Numbered from the stretch's first letter, positions 25,039-34,934 are shown. The stretch is DNA of 64,000 nucleotides from a bacterium (GCA_015075175.1 JABTUV010000009.1:1-64000), one strand, 5' to 3'. Numbers and translations are program-made. Notes: generated by a model from the sequence alone, not told the origin.

Positions 25039-26667
25039 ATGGGCGGCGGACAGGTTGACGGCATGATCCTTACTCGACCGCCGGATGCAGCCCGCGCCCA
25101 CTTGGCCTGGAGCGCCGTCGCAGCCTGGACGGCGCTGATTTACACCACCGGCCAGTTCAACTACGCCGTCTTCTGGTGGAGCGCGCTGGTTCGCCCAAAA
25201 TGGTACAGCATCGGGACGGCGGCCTGCCTGCTCGTGGCGGCCGGATACCTGGCCAGGCGGCTTTGGGCGCGGCGGGCTTTCACCGGACGGGCGGGCCTGG
25301 CGCGGCTGGCCGCCTGGTTGCTCCTGGTGGCACTGGGCGCATGGGCGTTCAGCCACGCCCACGGCGCCGCCGCCCGCATCCACTTCATCCTCTACGGCGT
25401 GCTCTCCTGTCTTGTCCTCTTCGCGCTTCGCCGGCATTGGACGGACTGGAGCGTCCATCCCCTGGCCGCGCTTGTCGTCTTCACGCTGGGAGTGGGCGAC
25501 GAGATGCTGCAAGGCGTGCTGCCGCGGCGCATCGGCGACGTGGAGGACCTCTGGATCAACGTGGCGGCATCCCTGCTGGCCCTGGGCGGGCTGCTCCTCC
25601 TGCGCCGGGAACGTCTCCCGTGGGACGCGAGCGGCGCCCCCCGCCTCGCCGCCGGCTTCTCCATCGCCGCGCTGGCGCTCTGCGGGTTTCTCTCGCTCAA
25701 TCCCGACCGGCCCTTCGGATACCGGCACGAGACCGAGGCGGGCGTGTTCTTTTCGGTCTTTACGCTGGAAGAGTTGCACGAAGAAGACACGCGAGCCGCC
25801 GCCTTGCATCGGGACGAGCTGGCGCGGTGGTCGAGCGATTTTGAAAACGACATGCGCGCGCTGGCGGAGCGGCGCTTCACAACGCTGGGTCTCTCCGAGC
25901 GCGGAGCAGACGTCCTTCTGGCCGTATTCGAGCACGTGATCTTCCGCAACCGGCGCCTGGACGCGGGCGACCCGGAAGCCGGCTGGCGCGAGACGCTGGC
26001 CGGCGACGCCGCCTTCGCCGGACTGGTCGGCGACACGCCCCTGGCCTGGGATGAGAAGGTGCGGAGCTTATTGTCCGTCGTCGTGCCGGATGGTCCACCC
26101 CCGCCGCCTTGGATCAGCGAGTACGTGCCCGGCGTCTCGCCCCATTACACCATCACGGATGCGGGCGGCCGCTGGCGGGTGCAATCGCGCGCCCCGGAAG
26201 CGGCCCTGCGCGCGACGCTGGCGGCCCGAGCCGGCGACTATCGACGCGCCATGCAGGGCTTCTTCGAGTCGGGTTGGAAGCGCTTTTACAGCGATTATCC
26301 CACGCGCGACCGATTCCTCTGGGAGCTGCGCGCGCACCTCTTTCGGCGCTATCATGGGGCCATGGTCGGCGACTACAGGGTAGCCCTGGGCGAGGAGCGG
26401 ATTCTGGAGCGGTGGTATGGGGAGAGCCTGGCGGCGACGGGATTGGGATGGAGCGCCGCCGCCCGCGACCGCCTGGCCGCCCGCTTGCCGCGTCCCGCGA
26501 CGGCCTACGAGAGCCTCGTGGGCAAGGACTACCACGACCGCTGGAGGCTGTGGCAGGTGTGGACGGCGGCGGGGGCGTGCGTGGGGGTGGCGTGGCTGGC
26601 GGCATGGGGGATGAATCGGCGCAGGGCCTCCGAACAAGCGGCAAAGTTACTTGAACCGCTGAATTGA
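25039..26667 (+). CDS. VanZ-like membrane protein with large soluble C-terminal part
   Basis: About 540 residues. The first 230 hold several hydrophobic helices with VanZ-family features (IHFILYGVLSCLVLFALRR and a later GVGDEMLQGVLPRRIGDVED), where VanZ proteins have a conserved E..Q..R..D pattern. A further helix (near residue 215) leads to a soluble region of about 280 residues that I do not recognise, and a final membrane helix near 515 precedes a basic tail. VanZ of enterococci gives low teicoplanin resistance; most members have unknown roles. The start is uncertain: TGAGGA lies upstream of ATG 25039, and ATG 25063 is an alternative. Confidence 0.72.
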   Translation: MGGGQVDGMILTRPPDAARAHLAWSAVAAWTALIYTTGQFNYAVFWWSALVRPKWYSIGTAACLLVAAGYLARRLWARRAFTGRAGLARLAAWLLLVALGAWAFSHAHGAAARIHFILYGVLSCLVLFALRRHWTDWSVHPLAALVVFTLGVGDEMLQGVLPRRIGDVEDLWINVAASLLALGGLLLLRRERLPWDASGAPRLAAGFSIAALALCGFLSLNPDRPFGYRHETEAGVFFSVFTLEELHEEDTRAAALHRDELARWSSDFENDMRALAERRFTTLGLSERGADVLLAVFEHVIFRNRRLDAGDPEAGWRETLAGDAAFAGLVGDTPLAWDEKVRSLLSVVVPDGPPPPPWISEYVPGVSPHYTITDAGGRWRVQSRAPEAALRATLAARAGDYRRAMQGFFESGWKRFYSDYPTRDRFLWELRAHLFRRYHGAMVGDYRVALGEERILERWYGESLAATGLGWSAAARDRLAARLPRPATAYESLVGKDYHDRWRLWQVWTAAGACVGVAWLAAWGMNRRRASEQAAKLLEPLN

Positions 26668-26719
26668 AAATGTTACAAAACCAAATCTGCTGCTTGCGAT
26701 CGTGGGGCTGCCTTGGATC

Positions 26720-28873
26720 ATGAACCTGACTCAAAACCTCAAATCCCGCGTCGTACTGGGTGTCTTGGTGGTCGTGCTCGTCGCGGTGCACTGGGCCATG
26801 GCCAGCATCATGGTTCTGCCTCTGGTCTACGGCGACGAGGCCTGTTACATCGGAAACGCCCGCCTCCTGGCCGGTACAGGCGTTCCCATCAACGTCGTGA
26901 CCGGGCCGGCCCGATGGGGCCACTCCATATTCCTGACGCCGGCCTACGTTCTTTTCAGCGATCCATACACCGCCTATCGCGCCAGTCTCTTCATTGGCGG
27001 GCTGATGATCAGCCTCTGTCTCCCCATGCTGTACCACATGGCCACGCGATGGTTTGACGCGCCGCCACGCGTTGCGGCGTTGGCCAGCCTGCTGACGTGT
27101 CTTTATCCCTCGTTCCTGGTGACCTCCAATACGCTCTACACCATGACCAGCTTTGCTCCTGCTTTCCTGCTTTCCGTCATTGCCTTGGGGCGCCTGGTTG
27201 AAACCGGAAGACGCAGCGACGCCATGGCATTCGTGGTTTTCGTGGCGCTGCTATTTGCGATACACAGCCGGGCGGCCGTACTGATACCGCTGGCATTGCT
27301 GTTGTTTGTCGCGCTGTGGCGCACCGGCAGGCTGAGCACACGCATCGCATTGCAGTGTCTTCTGGCCGTTGTCATAGTTGCGCTGTTCATTGAGGCTATC
27401 GAACGCGTGTTTGACGGTGCCGCCAAGATTTATGCGGAGAAAACGGCCAAGTCTCTTTCCCGCAATCTTGGGCGCGTGCTTCCTCTGCTTTCCACAGAAC
27501 ATTTCTTTCCCTTTTTGGGTACGGTCGCGGGACACCTCTGGTATCTTTTCGCCTGTTCCTACCTCGTCTTTGCCGCAGGTCTGGTAGCCGCACTACGCCT
27601 GCTTTTCGGGGCGCCTGACGAGTCCGCGCCCCAGCATGTGCGAGTGCGGCGATGGGTGCTCGTATACATTGTGGCGTCGTTCGTTCTCATCTTGCTTACT
27701 TCGGCCACCTTCCTTCACGGAGGAGGCCGCGGCGACACGGTGTACTATGGACGCCACAGTGAGAGTGTTATTGCTCCCGTCTTGTTGCTTGGATTTCTTG
27801 CCCTCCATCCCGCGCGAGTCTTTCGCCGGTCGTGGGGACTGCTGGATACGGCCGCAGCGGTGGTCTTGGCGGCAGTTTTTGCGTTGATCTTTTTCGCCCA
27901 GTGGCGGCATTTTCTGGAATCCCGACCGTTTACGGACGTTTCGGCTACTCTCGGCATTTACGCGTTGCAGCAGTTGGCGGGTGGATTCCACGCGATTACC
28001 ACCATTTCTCTCCTTGCCTTGGCAGGAGGCCTGGTGGTGCTGCTCCCGAAGCCACGCGCACTCCAATACGCTGCGCTCGCTGCCCTGGGCGTCGTATTCC
28101 TCTCTTCGGGCGCATGGACCTTCTACAGGTATTTCGTTCCGCCATCGCGTTCTCTACTCGGCGCACGGGCTATCGACACCTGGCTGCGGGAAAATCACGC
28201 GGCGCCGGATGCCATCGCCTATGATCTGAGCGCCTTTAGTCTGCGGAAGTATTACGACTATCAACTGGCGTTACCTCGCACGATTTTCCGCAATTTTTCG
28301 TCGGCAGACGGCGAGTTGCCGGCGTCCAGGGTGGTCATTGCGGCCAGCGAGTCGGCTTTTCTGCGCGACCTTGGCGGCGAAGTCGCCATGTTGGAGAACT
28401 ACTACGACCAGGCTCTCTGGGTTCTTCCCGGCCCCTTGCAGGACGAATGGCGCGCCCGGCACTGGTTTTTCCCCCCGGCGTACACCGCCCGTCTTCCTGC
28501 CGACGCCCTGAAGTGTCGACTAGACCTGGAGCGTCCGCACAGGCGAGGGTACTTGGGCATCCGTGTGACCAATGAGGGAAATTCTCCCTGGGTGAACGTG
28601 TATGCGTTACCGAAACCATTGGGGGCCGTTCGTATTCATGTGGACTGCCGCAATGGCGGCGGTTCGGCGGTGTATCGGCGCGACCTGCCGCGCTGCCTGC
28701 ACCCTGGCGAGTCGGTCATCGTGGACATTCCTCCGCCGTGGAGTGCGTACCTGGGGCCCGATTCGACCAGCCCCGTCAAGCCGGGCGACTCGTATCGATG
28801 TTCTGTCCAACTGGTCCAGGAGGGGATTCAACCCTTTCCCGATGTCTTGACGATCGACGTACCGGGCTCGTAA
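26720..28873 (+). CDS. GT39-like polytopic membrane glycosyltransferase
   Basis: About 717 residues: many membrane helices to about residue 480, then a soluble C-terminal region of about 230 residues. The first loop has GDEACYIGNARLLAGTG, the acidic motif position used by ArnT/PMT-like (GT39) enzymes, which move sugars from polyprenyl phosphate donors outside the membrane. No strong ribosome-binding site is visible; GTG at 26702 is an alternative. Base composition differs from the surroundings: 31 of 60 G+C at 27121-27180 against 48 of 60 at 25981-26040. This suggests transfer together with the lipoprotein gene that follows. Acceptor unknown. Confidence 0.7.
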   Translation: MNLTQNLKSRVVLGVLVVVLVAVHWAMASIMVLPLVYGDEACYIGNARLLAGTGVPINVVTGPARWGHSIFLTPAYVLFSDPYTAYRASLFIGGLMISLCLPMLYHMATRWFDAPPRVAALASLLTCLYPSFLVTSNTLYTMTSFAPAFLLSVIALGRLVETGRRSDAMAFVVFVALLFAIHSRAAVLIPLALLLFVALWRTGRLSTRIALQCLLAVVIVALFIEAIERVFDGAAKIYAEKTAKSLSRNLGRVLPLLSTEHFFPFLGTVAGHLWYLFACSYLVFAAGLVAALRLLFGAPDESAPQHVRVRRWVLVYIVASFVLILLTSATFLHGGGRGDTVYYGRHSESVIAPVLLLGFLALHPARVFRRSWGLLDTAAAVVLAAVFALIFFAQWRHFLESRPFTDVSATLGIYALQQLAGGFHAITTISLLALAGGLVVLLPKPRALQYAALAALGVVFLSSGAWTFYRYFVPPSRSLLGARAIDTWLRENHAAPDAIAYDLSAFSLRKYYDYQLALPRTIFRNFSSADGELPASRVVIAASESAFLRDLGGEVAMLENYYDQALWVLPGPLQDEWRARHWFFPPAYTARLPADALKCRLDLERPHRRGYLGIRVTNEGNSPWVNVYALPKPLGAVRIHVDCRNGGGSAVYRRDLPRCLHPGESVIVDIPPPWSAYLGPDSTSPVKPGDSYRCSVQLVQEGIQPFPDVLTIDVPGS

Positions 28874-28975
28874 TGGGGAACGCCTGGAGGAACGCTGCGG
28901 ATGATGAAGCTGCGGTCGCTTCACCGGGTCAAATGAATAGCGGAAAAACAAGCCAGATCGAAGGGGGATAAAACT

Positions 28976-29569
28976 ATGAGAGCAAGTTGGATCGTACTAT
29001 TGGGTTCACTTATTTCGGTGTTATTGATTGCGCTGGCGTGTGAAAGGTCCACCGCGCCAGCGGCGCCGCCTGCGGTAGTCCGGGCGACGCCGTCGCCGGT
29101 GCCCGTGGTGGAACCTGCCGCCGCGCTGGCCGCGCCGGCCGTTGCGCGCGCCCACGCGTACAGCGTTCCGGGCCGGGTCGCCAAGGAGTTGACGGATCGT
29201 TTTTATGCTGTGCGATTCGAGGACCATGAAGTTCCTGCGCAAGTCACGGCCGGCGCGATGATCCCGGTGTCGATCAGTGTTCGCAACAACGGCGACGGCG
29301 TTTGGCGTTGGAGAGGTCCCGTGGGTCTCGCATACCACCTCTACACGCCTGAGGGCAAGCTGCTGCTTCTCAATGGAGCGCGCACGGACTTTCCGCGCGA
29401 CGTGAATCCGGGGGATGCCATTACCGTCACTGCGAAACTCGTTGCGCCGGAGAAACCCGGCCGCTACATCATATCCTGGGATTTGGTCCATCAGGGTGTG
29501 GCGTGGTTTTCCTGGCGCGGCGGCGATACGCTTGACTTGGCGGTGGAAGTAGTTCCCCTGCCGCAATAA
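28976..29569 (+). CDS. Lipoprotein with Ig-like (NBR1/NEW3-type) domain
   Basis: 197 residues. A membrane-spanning start ends in the lipobox LLIALAC, so the mature protein should be lipid-anchored at Cys22. A proline/alanine-rich spacer follows to about residue 60. The C-terminal part (VTAGAMIPVSISVRNNGDGVWRW ... PGRYIISWDLVHQGVAWFS, here split) has the pattern of Ig-like domains of the NBR1/NEW3 kind. AAGGGGG precedes the ATG. It follows the glycosyltransferase gene by about 100 nt and shares its lower G+C, so the two may be one transferred unit. Function unknown. Confidence 0.72.
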   Translation: MRASWIVLLGSLISVLLIALACERSTAPAAPPAVVRATPSPVPVVEPAAALAAPAVARAHAYSVPGRVAKELTDRFYAVRFEDHEVPAQVTAGAMIPVSISVRNNGDGVWRWRGPVGLAYHLYTPEGKLLLLNGARTDFPRDVNPGDAITVTAKLVAPEKPGRYIISWDLVHQGVAWFSWRGGDTLDLAVEVVPLPQ

Positions 29570-29666
29570 GGGACATCCTCTGCTTCCGCGTCGAAGTCGT
29601 ACCTGCGGGGCGGTAGGCGTTCGCGGCGGGCGGCGGCTGGGCCGGGTAATTCGCGTTTCCCATCAG

Positions 29667-29696
29667 GCGCGCGTTCTCTGGGACGGGAACGCGCGC
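29667..29696. terminator. Hairpin terminator between convergent genes
   Basis: A 10-bp stem GCGCGCGTTC/GAACGCGCGC with a 10-nt loop, between the lipoprotein (plus) and the RhaT-like gene (minus). Only a short T-rich run (TCTTTA) follows on the plus strand, so it may be weak. Confidence 0.55.
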
Positions 29697-29810
29697 GTGG
29701 GTCTTTACTTCCCCGCAGATACCGCGCTCCGGCGACCCTGCGCTCCAGCACGGCCGCCAGGTTCTCGAACATGAACCTCAGGTCGCTTCTCCCCGCCCTC
29801 CCGGCCGTTC

Positions 29811-30849
29811 CTACCCGCCGAGCTTGTTGCCGTAGCCGACCACGAGGGTCGAGGCGACGAGGACGGCGATGCCCGCGGCAATCCAGAGCCGGGTGCGCCG
29901 GCTGCTGCCCTTCCACCCGCCAATGCCAGCGCCACAGGTTCGAGGAAGATGATGATGAAGGCCATGTGCAGCGTCCAACTGGAGAAGTCAGGCGGCCCAT
30001 CTGCGTCGTGCCCATGCCGTAGAAGGTGGATGCAGATACCAGGTCACGCCCGCCAGCGCGCACAGGAGATAGTTTGTGAGGCGGCGTCGCCCCGTCAAGG
30101 TAGTCGCCGGCGCTGCGGTTGCGAAGGTGCAGGATGATGCACCAGACGAAGTTGGTCGTGAATCCGCCCGCCAGGATGAAGATGAACACGGTGAAGTTCT
30201 GCCGGAGGTCGGCAGTGCCCAGGCGGACGGCCGATTGCGCGATGGGCTTGCCCGCGTCGATGGCGAAGGCCATAGAGGCGCTCATCACCCCCGCGAACAC
30301 GGCGACCCAGACGCCCCGGGCGAAGTTGAACTCCCGGATTTGCGCCTGTTTTTGCGCGTGGGACAGCTCCTTCTCCTTCAACATGCCCGCGCGCCCGCAG
30401 ACGGCGATGCCGCCAAGGCAGACGCCCACGCCGGCCAGCACGATGCGTCCGCCGGTCGTCTCGACGAGTGCAGGGAAGGTCTGGTGGAAAATGGGAGGGA
30501 TCAAGGTTCCGAAGGCGGCGCAGAAGCCCAGCGCCAGCGCGTATCCCAGCGAGATGCCCAGGTAGCGCATCGACAGGCCGAAGGTAAGGCCGCCGACGCC
30601 CCACAGTAGGCCGAAAAAGTAGCTCCAGAAGATGGCGCCGGCCGGCGCGGCCGAAAGGATCTCGCCCAGCCGCGGCACGAACAGCCCGGCCAGTACCCAC
30701 GGCGCGATGATCCAGCTGAAGAAGCCGCCCGCCAGCCAGTAGCTTTCCCACTTCCAGCCGCGCACGCGCTTGTAGGGGATGTAGAAGCTGGCGGCGGCCA
30801 GGCCGCCCACGGCGTGCAGCACCACGCCGAAGTAGGGGTTGGGTTCCAT
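29811..30849 (-). pseudogene. rhaT: L-rhamnose/proton symporter (RhaT-like), 3' part frame-shifted
   Basis: The span fits 344-346 residues, the length of RhaT, a ten-helix L-rhamnose:H+ symporter. The first 260 residues are in one frame and follow RhaT closely in order: GGLAAASFYIPYKRVRGWKWES, then FSWIIAPW, GVGGLTFGLSMRYLGISLGYALALG, IVLAGVGVCLGGIAVCGRAGMLKE. After about 30060 the frame changes several times; remaining pieces include STFYGMGTTQMG, MAFIIIF and the end VASTLVVGYGNKLGG with a TAG at 29811. Next to an isomerase gene on the same strand, which supports a sugar role. Confidence 0.85.
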
Positions 30850-30863
30850 GCGAGCCTCCATCT

Positions 30864-30991
30864 GTAGCGCCGGCATCCTGCCGGCTTGCGTGGGCGGCGT
30901 CTCGCCCCCACGCTTCGCAGGCCATCCAACCGCCGACGGAAGCGTATGGACAAGATGTCCACACGCAAGCCGGCAAGATGCCGGCGTTACA
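30864..30991. repeat. Nested REP-like array of four hairpins
   Basis: Hairpins at 30869-30885 (GCCGGCA/TGCCGGC, loop TCC), 30890-30911 (GTGGGCGGCG/CGCCCCCAC with a bulge, loop TCT), 30947-30961 (TGGACA/TGTCCA, loop AGA) and 30969-30985 (GCCGGCA/TGCCGGC, loop AGA). The outer 30 nt at each end are inverted copies with two mismatches, headed by GTAGC on the plus and GTAAC on the minus strand. The minus-strand TAA is the stop codon of the isomerase gene. Confidence 0.8.
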
Positions 30992-32495
30992 TGGCTACCG
31001 CAGCGAACGGCCAGTCCAGAAGCTGCGCGACTTTCCTGAACAGCGAGGCGTTGCGCCCGACCGAGAGCGCGAAGTGGTGCGTCGGCCCCAGCGCGAACCA
31101 CTCGTCCATCAGGCGCCGCGGCGGCATCTCGAAGGCGACCGGCGTCATGGTGTTGCCGATGGCCAGGATGGGGCCGTCGGTCGAGCGGCCCTGGTTGACG
31201 ATCATGGCCAGCCGTCCGGCGCGCGTCTGCGTCACTCCCAGCGTGGTGACCGGCCCCGTCTTCACCTTGGCCTCGACCGAGACGCCCGCGCCCGCCTTGC
31301 CGTGATAGAGTCCCAACCCGCGCAGGATGGGCTTCCCCTGCGAGATGCCGACGTGGAAGGGGCCGTCGTGACCCAGGAGTATGGTCTGATCGGCGAAATC
31401 CGTCGCCACGACCTCGCAGTAGCTGCCGCCGACCCCCAGCGTGTCGCAGATTTTCATCGCCAAGGCGGTCTTCATGTCGCCTTCGCCCGAGCAGGGGACG
31501 CCGCGCGCCGTGAGCAGCGAATGGCCCAGGATGAAGGCCTCCTGCAGGCGTTCGTACTCGTTGCCGGGCGCGCCGCGATAGTAGTAGGTGAGCGCGTCCA
31601 GCCGGTACTCGCGCACCAGCCGCTCCTGTGCGACCGCCACGCGGCAGGCCGCCTCCAGCGCCTCCGGCGAGGGCCGCCGCGCCAGGGGATCGGCGGGAGA
31701 ATCCTCGCTGATGACGAAGATCTCCTCCACCTCGCGCCGCTTCTCGCGCACTTCTTCGTCCGTCACCTCCGATACCAGCCGCGCCAGGTCGCACATCTCC
31801 AGGATTTCCACGTGCATGCCGCTCTGCGCGGTAATGACGGTGAAGTCGCTGTACATGTCCAACATGCCGGGATAGGTGTGGCCGAGAAAGCCCATGCGAC
31901 CGGCGGCCAGCGTGCGCTGGACCGTGGCGGCGCGCGCCCACTCCTCGATCTCGCGCCAGGCGGCCACGGCGTCGGGATGCTCCGCCGTAACCTCGTCGGT
32001 GAGCGACACGGCGGGAGTCTCCGGCAATCCCAACAGCCCGCTGACCAGATGAAACGCAATCCCCGCGCGCGTGAAGGCGTTGGCGATCTCGGGCACAGAG
32101 CAGGCGCAGCAATGCGCCAGCCACTCGCCGGTGGTGGTTTTCGCGTAGTTCATGCGCTCGCACGGTTGCAGGTTGAGGACCAGCACGGGCCGCGGACAGA
32201 TGCGCGCGACCGGCAGATGCGAGGCGCTCATGGCGTAGGTCGCCGCGTGGCACACGAGGAGATCGACGTTCCTCTGGTTGAAACATTCGCCGGCGGCGCG
32301 GCCCTTCTCTTCGTCATCCACCATGCCGAAATTGTGCACCTCGCACCAGGCGGACAGGCGCTCCTCGATGAAACGGCCGTAGTCGAGGAGGCGGGGCAGA
32401 AGGCCGTCGAACTGGCGCCAGTAGTGGGCGTGGCCGATGCTGTAGAGGCCGACTCGCGCGCGGCGCGGAACCGACAACGGCTGCAATTGAACCAT
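30987..32495 (-). CDS. L-fucose/L-arabinose isomerase-family protein
   Basis: 502 residues, the size of L-arabinose and L-fucose isomerases, and with their layout: an N-terminal Rossmann-like half (RARVGLYSIGHAHYWRQFDG, LLVCHAATYAMSAS), a middle with LGHTYPGMLDMYSD, and a C-terminal half with metal-site acids and histidines (CSGEGDMKTALAMKI, GHDGPFHVGIS, GPTHHFALSVG). These enzymes interconvert aldoses and ketoses with Mn2+. The sequence is a divergent member, so the exact sugar is uncertain. TGAGGTG precedes the ATG at 32495. It lies upstream of the RhaT-like gene on the same strand, about 140 nt away. Confidence 0.8.
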   Translation of the reverse strand: MVQLQPLSVPRRARVGLYSIGHAHYWRQFDGLLPRLLDYGRFIEERLSAWCEVHNFGMVDDEEKGRAAGECFNQRNVDLLVCHAATYAMSASHLPVARICPRPVLVLNLQPCERMNYAKTTTGEWLAHCCACSVPEIANAFTRAGIAFHLVSGLLGLPETPAVSLTDEVTAEHPDAVAAWREIEEWARAATVQRTLAAGRMGFLGHTYPGMLDMYSDFTVITAQSGMHVEILEMCDLARLVSEVTDEEVREKRREVEEIFVISEDSPADPLARRPSPEALEAACRVAVAQERLVREYRLDALTYYYRGAPGNEYERLQEAFILGHSLLTARGVPCSGEGDMKTALAMKICDTLGVGGSYCEVVATDFADQTILLGHDGPFHVGISQGKPILRGLGLYHGKAGAGVSVEAKVKTGPVTTLGVTQTRAGRLAMIVNQGRSTDGPILAIGNTMTPVAFEMPPRRLMDEWFALGPTHHFALSVGRNASLFRKVAQLLDWPFAAVAM

Positions 32496-32615
32496 GGCGT
32501 TCACCTCAGGGTCGTTCGGATTGGAACCGGAAAACGCGGGTACTGGGCAAGATACCGAGTCGCGTCGCGCCAAGTCAAGCGGACCCGGGCGGCTGCAGCT
32601 TCGTCCTCCCCACGC

Positions 32616-32740
32616 CCCCTCACCCTAACCCTCTCCCCAAGGGAGAGGGGACCATGCCTCTCCCTTGGCAGAGGTCGGCGCAAAGCACATTCTCCACCTC
32701 TCCCTGCGGGAGAGGTCGGCGCGAAGCGCCGGGTGAGGGG
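32616..32740. repeat. CCCTCACCCTAACCCTCTCC-type repeat, inverted copy
   Basis: Starts CCCCTCACCCTAACCCTCTC and ends CGCCGGGTGAGGGGG, with GGTCGGCGCRAAGC words twice. It occupies the middle of a 426-nt gene-free gap between the isomerase and the glycosylase genes (32496-32921). Elsewhere in this gap I see no gene or clear promoter. Confidence 0.8.
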
Positions 32741-32921
32741 GACGCCGCGGTTGCCGGCGATGCGGCCATGCGGCGGCCTTTCCGCGTGATGATGTTACTC
32801 AAAACACGCGCGCTTGAAATTGCTCCCACCCGCGCGTCGAAACGACGACCGCCCGACTTCCGCGACACACACAGGGTCTCCCGGAGCTCCCTCCGGGCGA
32901 CTCGGCGCAGACGCCCGCCCT

Positions 32922-33664
32922 TCACTCCCTTCCCGGATCAAACTGCCGACTCTTGATCCCCAGCCGTCGCATGACTTCTTTCATGTCCTCCCAGACCTCC
33001 CGCTTGGCGTCCGGATTGCGCAGGAGGTAGCTGGGATGGTAGGTCGGCATGACCGGGATGCCGCGGTACTGCTGCCAGCGGCCACGCTCGCGCGTGATGG
33101 CGACCGTCCGCCCCAAGAGAGTCTCGCAGCCGAACTTGCCCAGTCCCACGACCACCTTGGGCGCGATGATCTCCAACTGCCGATGCAGGTAGGGACTGCA
33201 CAAAGCGACCTCGTCGGGATGGGGGTTGCGGTTCTCCGGCGGCCGGCACTTGAGCACGTTGCAAATGTAAACATCCCGGCGGGAAAGGCCCATGGCGGCG
33301 ATGATGCGGGTCAGGAGTTGCCCCGCCTTGCCCACGAACGGTTCCCCCTGCATGTCTTCATCGTAACCGGGCGCCTCGCCGACAAACACCAGCTCCGCAT
33401 CGGCGTCCCCCACGCCGAAAACAAAGTGGGTGCGCGTCGCGCCCAGCGGGCACTTTTGGCAGTCCTTGATGGAATGATAGAACTCCTCCAAGAGGCGCGT
33501 CTTCGCGTTTCCATCGCCGCGCAAAAGCTCGGAAGGGGGCACGAGCCGCGGCATCCGGCCCTCGGGCGCAAAAACCGCCAGCCCCAGCTGCCGGCTCTCG
33601 CGCACGTAACGCGAAGGTCGGAGACAAGGGCGCGGTAGGCCTCTTGGATCGCGGCGTCAGGCAT
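32922..33664 (-). CDS. Family-4 uracil-DNA glycosylase (Fe-S), with 5' frameshift
   Basis: The intact frame (227 residues to 33605) carries the family-4 UDG signatures: cluster cysteines CQKCPLG, active-site GEAPGYDEDMQGEPFVG, a second pair of cysteines around NVLKCRPPENRNP, and HPSYLL near the C terminus. It removes uracil from deaminated DNA. The natural N terminus (MPDAAIQEAYRALVSDLR) lies in another frame from the ATG at 33664 and joins YVRESRQLGL if two bases near 33610 are skipped. So the gene has one frameshift or sequence error at its start. It is alone on the minus strand. Confidence 0.9.
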
Positions 33665-33776
33665 GGCGCGGTCAGCCTATCGGCGCGCGCGCGCCCTGTC
33701 AATGCGCTAAGGGGGGCCGGCGCCCCTTGCTTTCGCTTGTTGCATCCGCAACCGGCTTGCCCTATCGTCCCCTGCC

Positions 33777-34919
33777 ATGAAGAGCGGACCGTCCAGACCA
33801 TCCCGCGGCGCCCGCGCTCTCCTGGCCTTGGGCACGTTTTTCGCCTGCTTCGCCCTCGTCGAGGTCGCCTGGCGCGTCTATCTCTTCCAATTCGCGCCGC
33901 CCGACCGCCTCTACAAGTGGGCGCGACTCACTGATATTCCCAAAGAGCAGCAGCTCTACACCCCGCATCCCTATCTGCCCTACGCGCTCTCCCCCGGCTA
34001 TCGCAGCACCGACGGCCGGAACCGCGTCAACGCCCTCGGCTTTCGCGGCGATGAAATCACTCGGGAGAAGCCCCCCGGCGTCTATCGCATCGCCTGTCTG
34101 GGCGGCAGCACGACCTACACCGCCGTGGACGATTACAAGCTCACGTATCCCCATCTCCTGGGGCGCTTCCTGCGTGAACGCCACGGCCATCCCGAGGTGG
34201 AAGTCATCAACGCCGGCGTGTCGGGATACACTTCGTGGGAGAATCTCGTCAACTTTCAGTTTCGCGTGCTGGACCTTGATCCCGACTTGATCGTGCTCTA
34301 CCTGGCGGTCAACGACGCCAAGGCGCGGTTGGTCGAACCGTCGGCGTACCTGTCGGACAATTCCGGCTACCGGCGGCCGCTCGATCTCCAGTACAGCGTG
34401 TGGGAGAAGAGCCTCTTTATTCACTATCTATTTGTTCAGTGGGGATGGTCGGAGACCAACTCGCTGGAGCGGAGGGCGCGGCGGCCGGGCTTTGAGGTCG
34501 AGGGCCTGCCGGTCCGCCGCAGGGACAGAACGCCGGAAGAAGAGACCGAGGCGCAGCACCGTCTCCTGCAAGTGGTCGAAGAGAACCCGCCCGTCTTCTT
34601 CGAGCGCAATCTGCGCAACCTGGTCGCCTTGGCGCGCGAGAACCACGTGGCCGTGCTCCTCACCAGCTGGACCTATCTCACGGAACTGGGCGGCGACATG
34701 GCCGAACCGTACTATCAGAAGATGGTCGCCGAGCATAACGCCGTTTCGCGGCGGCTGGCCGAGGAGATGGGAACGTTTTACTACGATTTCGCCGCCGAGA
34801 TGCCCAAGGAGTCCCGGCTCTTCAAGGACTGTATGCACGTCAACGAAGAGGGTTCGCCGGTGATGGCGGACCTCTTTGCACGCTTCATCGCGCGGGAGAT
34901 TCTACCGGCAAGTGGGTAG
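33777..34919 (+). CDS. SGNH/GDSL hydrolase, membrane-anchored
   Basis: 380 residues. A hydrophobic segment at about residues 12-30 is a signal anchor. The SGNH blocks are in order: CLGGSTT (Ser near 110), NAGVSGYTS (Gly, near 148), LAVND (Asn near 180), and DCMHVN with the Asp/His pair near 351. This family cleaves acyl esters from lipids or polysaccharides outside the cytoplasm; the substrate cannot be told. Monocistronic on the plus strand, followed by hexamer repeats. Confidence 0.85.
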   Translation: MKSGPSRPSRGARALLALGTFFACFALVEVAWRVYLFQFAPPDRLYKWARLTDIPKEQQLYTPHPYLPYALSPGYRSTDGRNRVNALGFRGDEITREKPPGVYRIACLGGSTTYTAVDDYKLTYPHLLGRFLRERHGHPEVEVINAGVSGYTSWENLVNFQFRVLDLDPDLIVLYLAVNDAKARLVEPSAYLSDNSGYRRPLDLQYSVWEKSLFIHYLFVQWGWSETNSLERRARRPGFEVEGLPVRRRDRTPEEETEAQHRLLQVVEENPPVFFERNLRNLVALARENHVAVLLTSWTYLTELGGDMAEPYYQKMVAEHNAVSRRLAEEMGTFYYDFAAEMPKESRLFKDCMHVNEEGSPVMADLFARFIAREILPASG

Positions 34920-34934
34920 CCCGCCCCGCTCTTT

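Noticed and set aside
29491-32286. A single 931-codon minus-strand protein.
   Set aside because: It joins antisense of the lipoprotein, the RhaT-like gene and an alternative frame of the isomerase gene; only the RhaT part is real in that frame.
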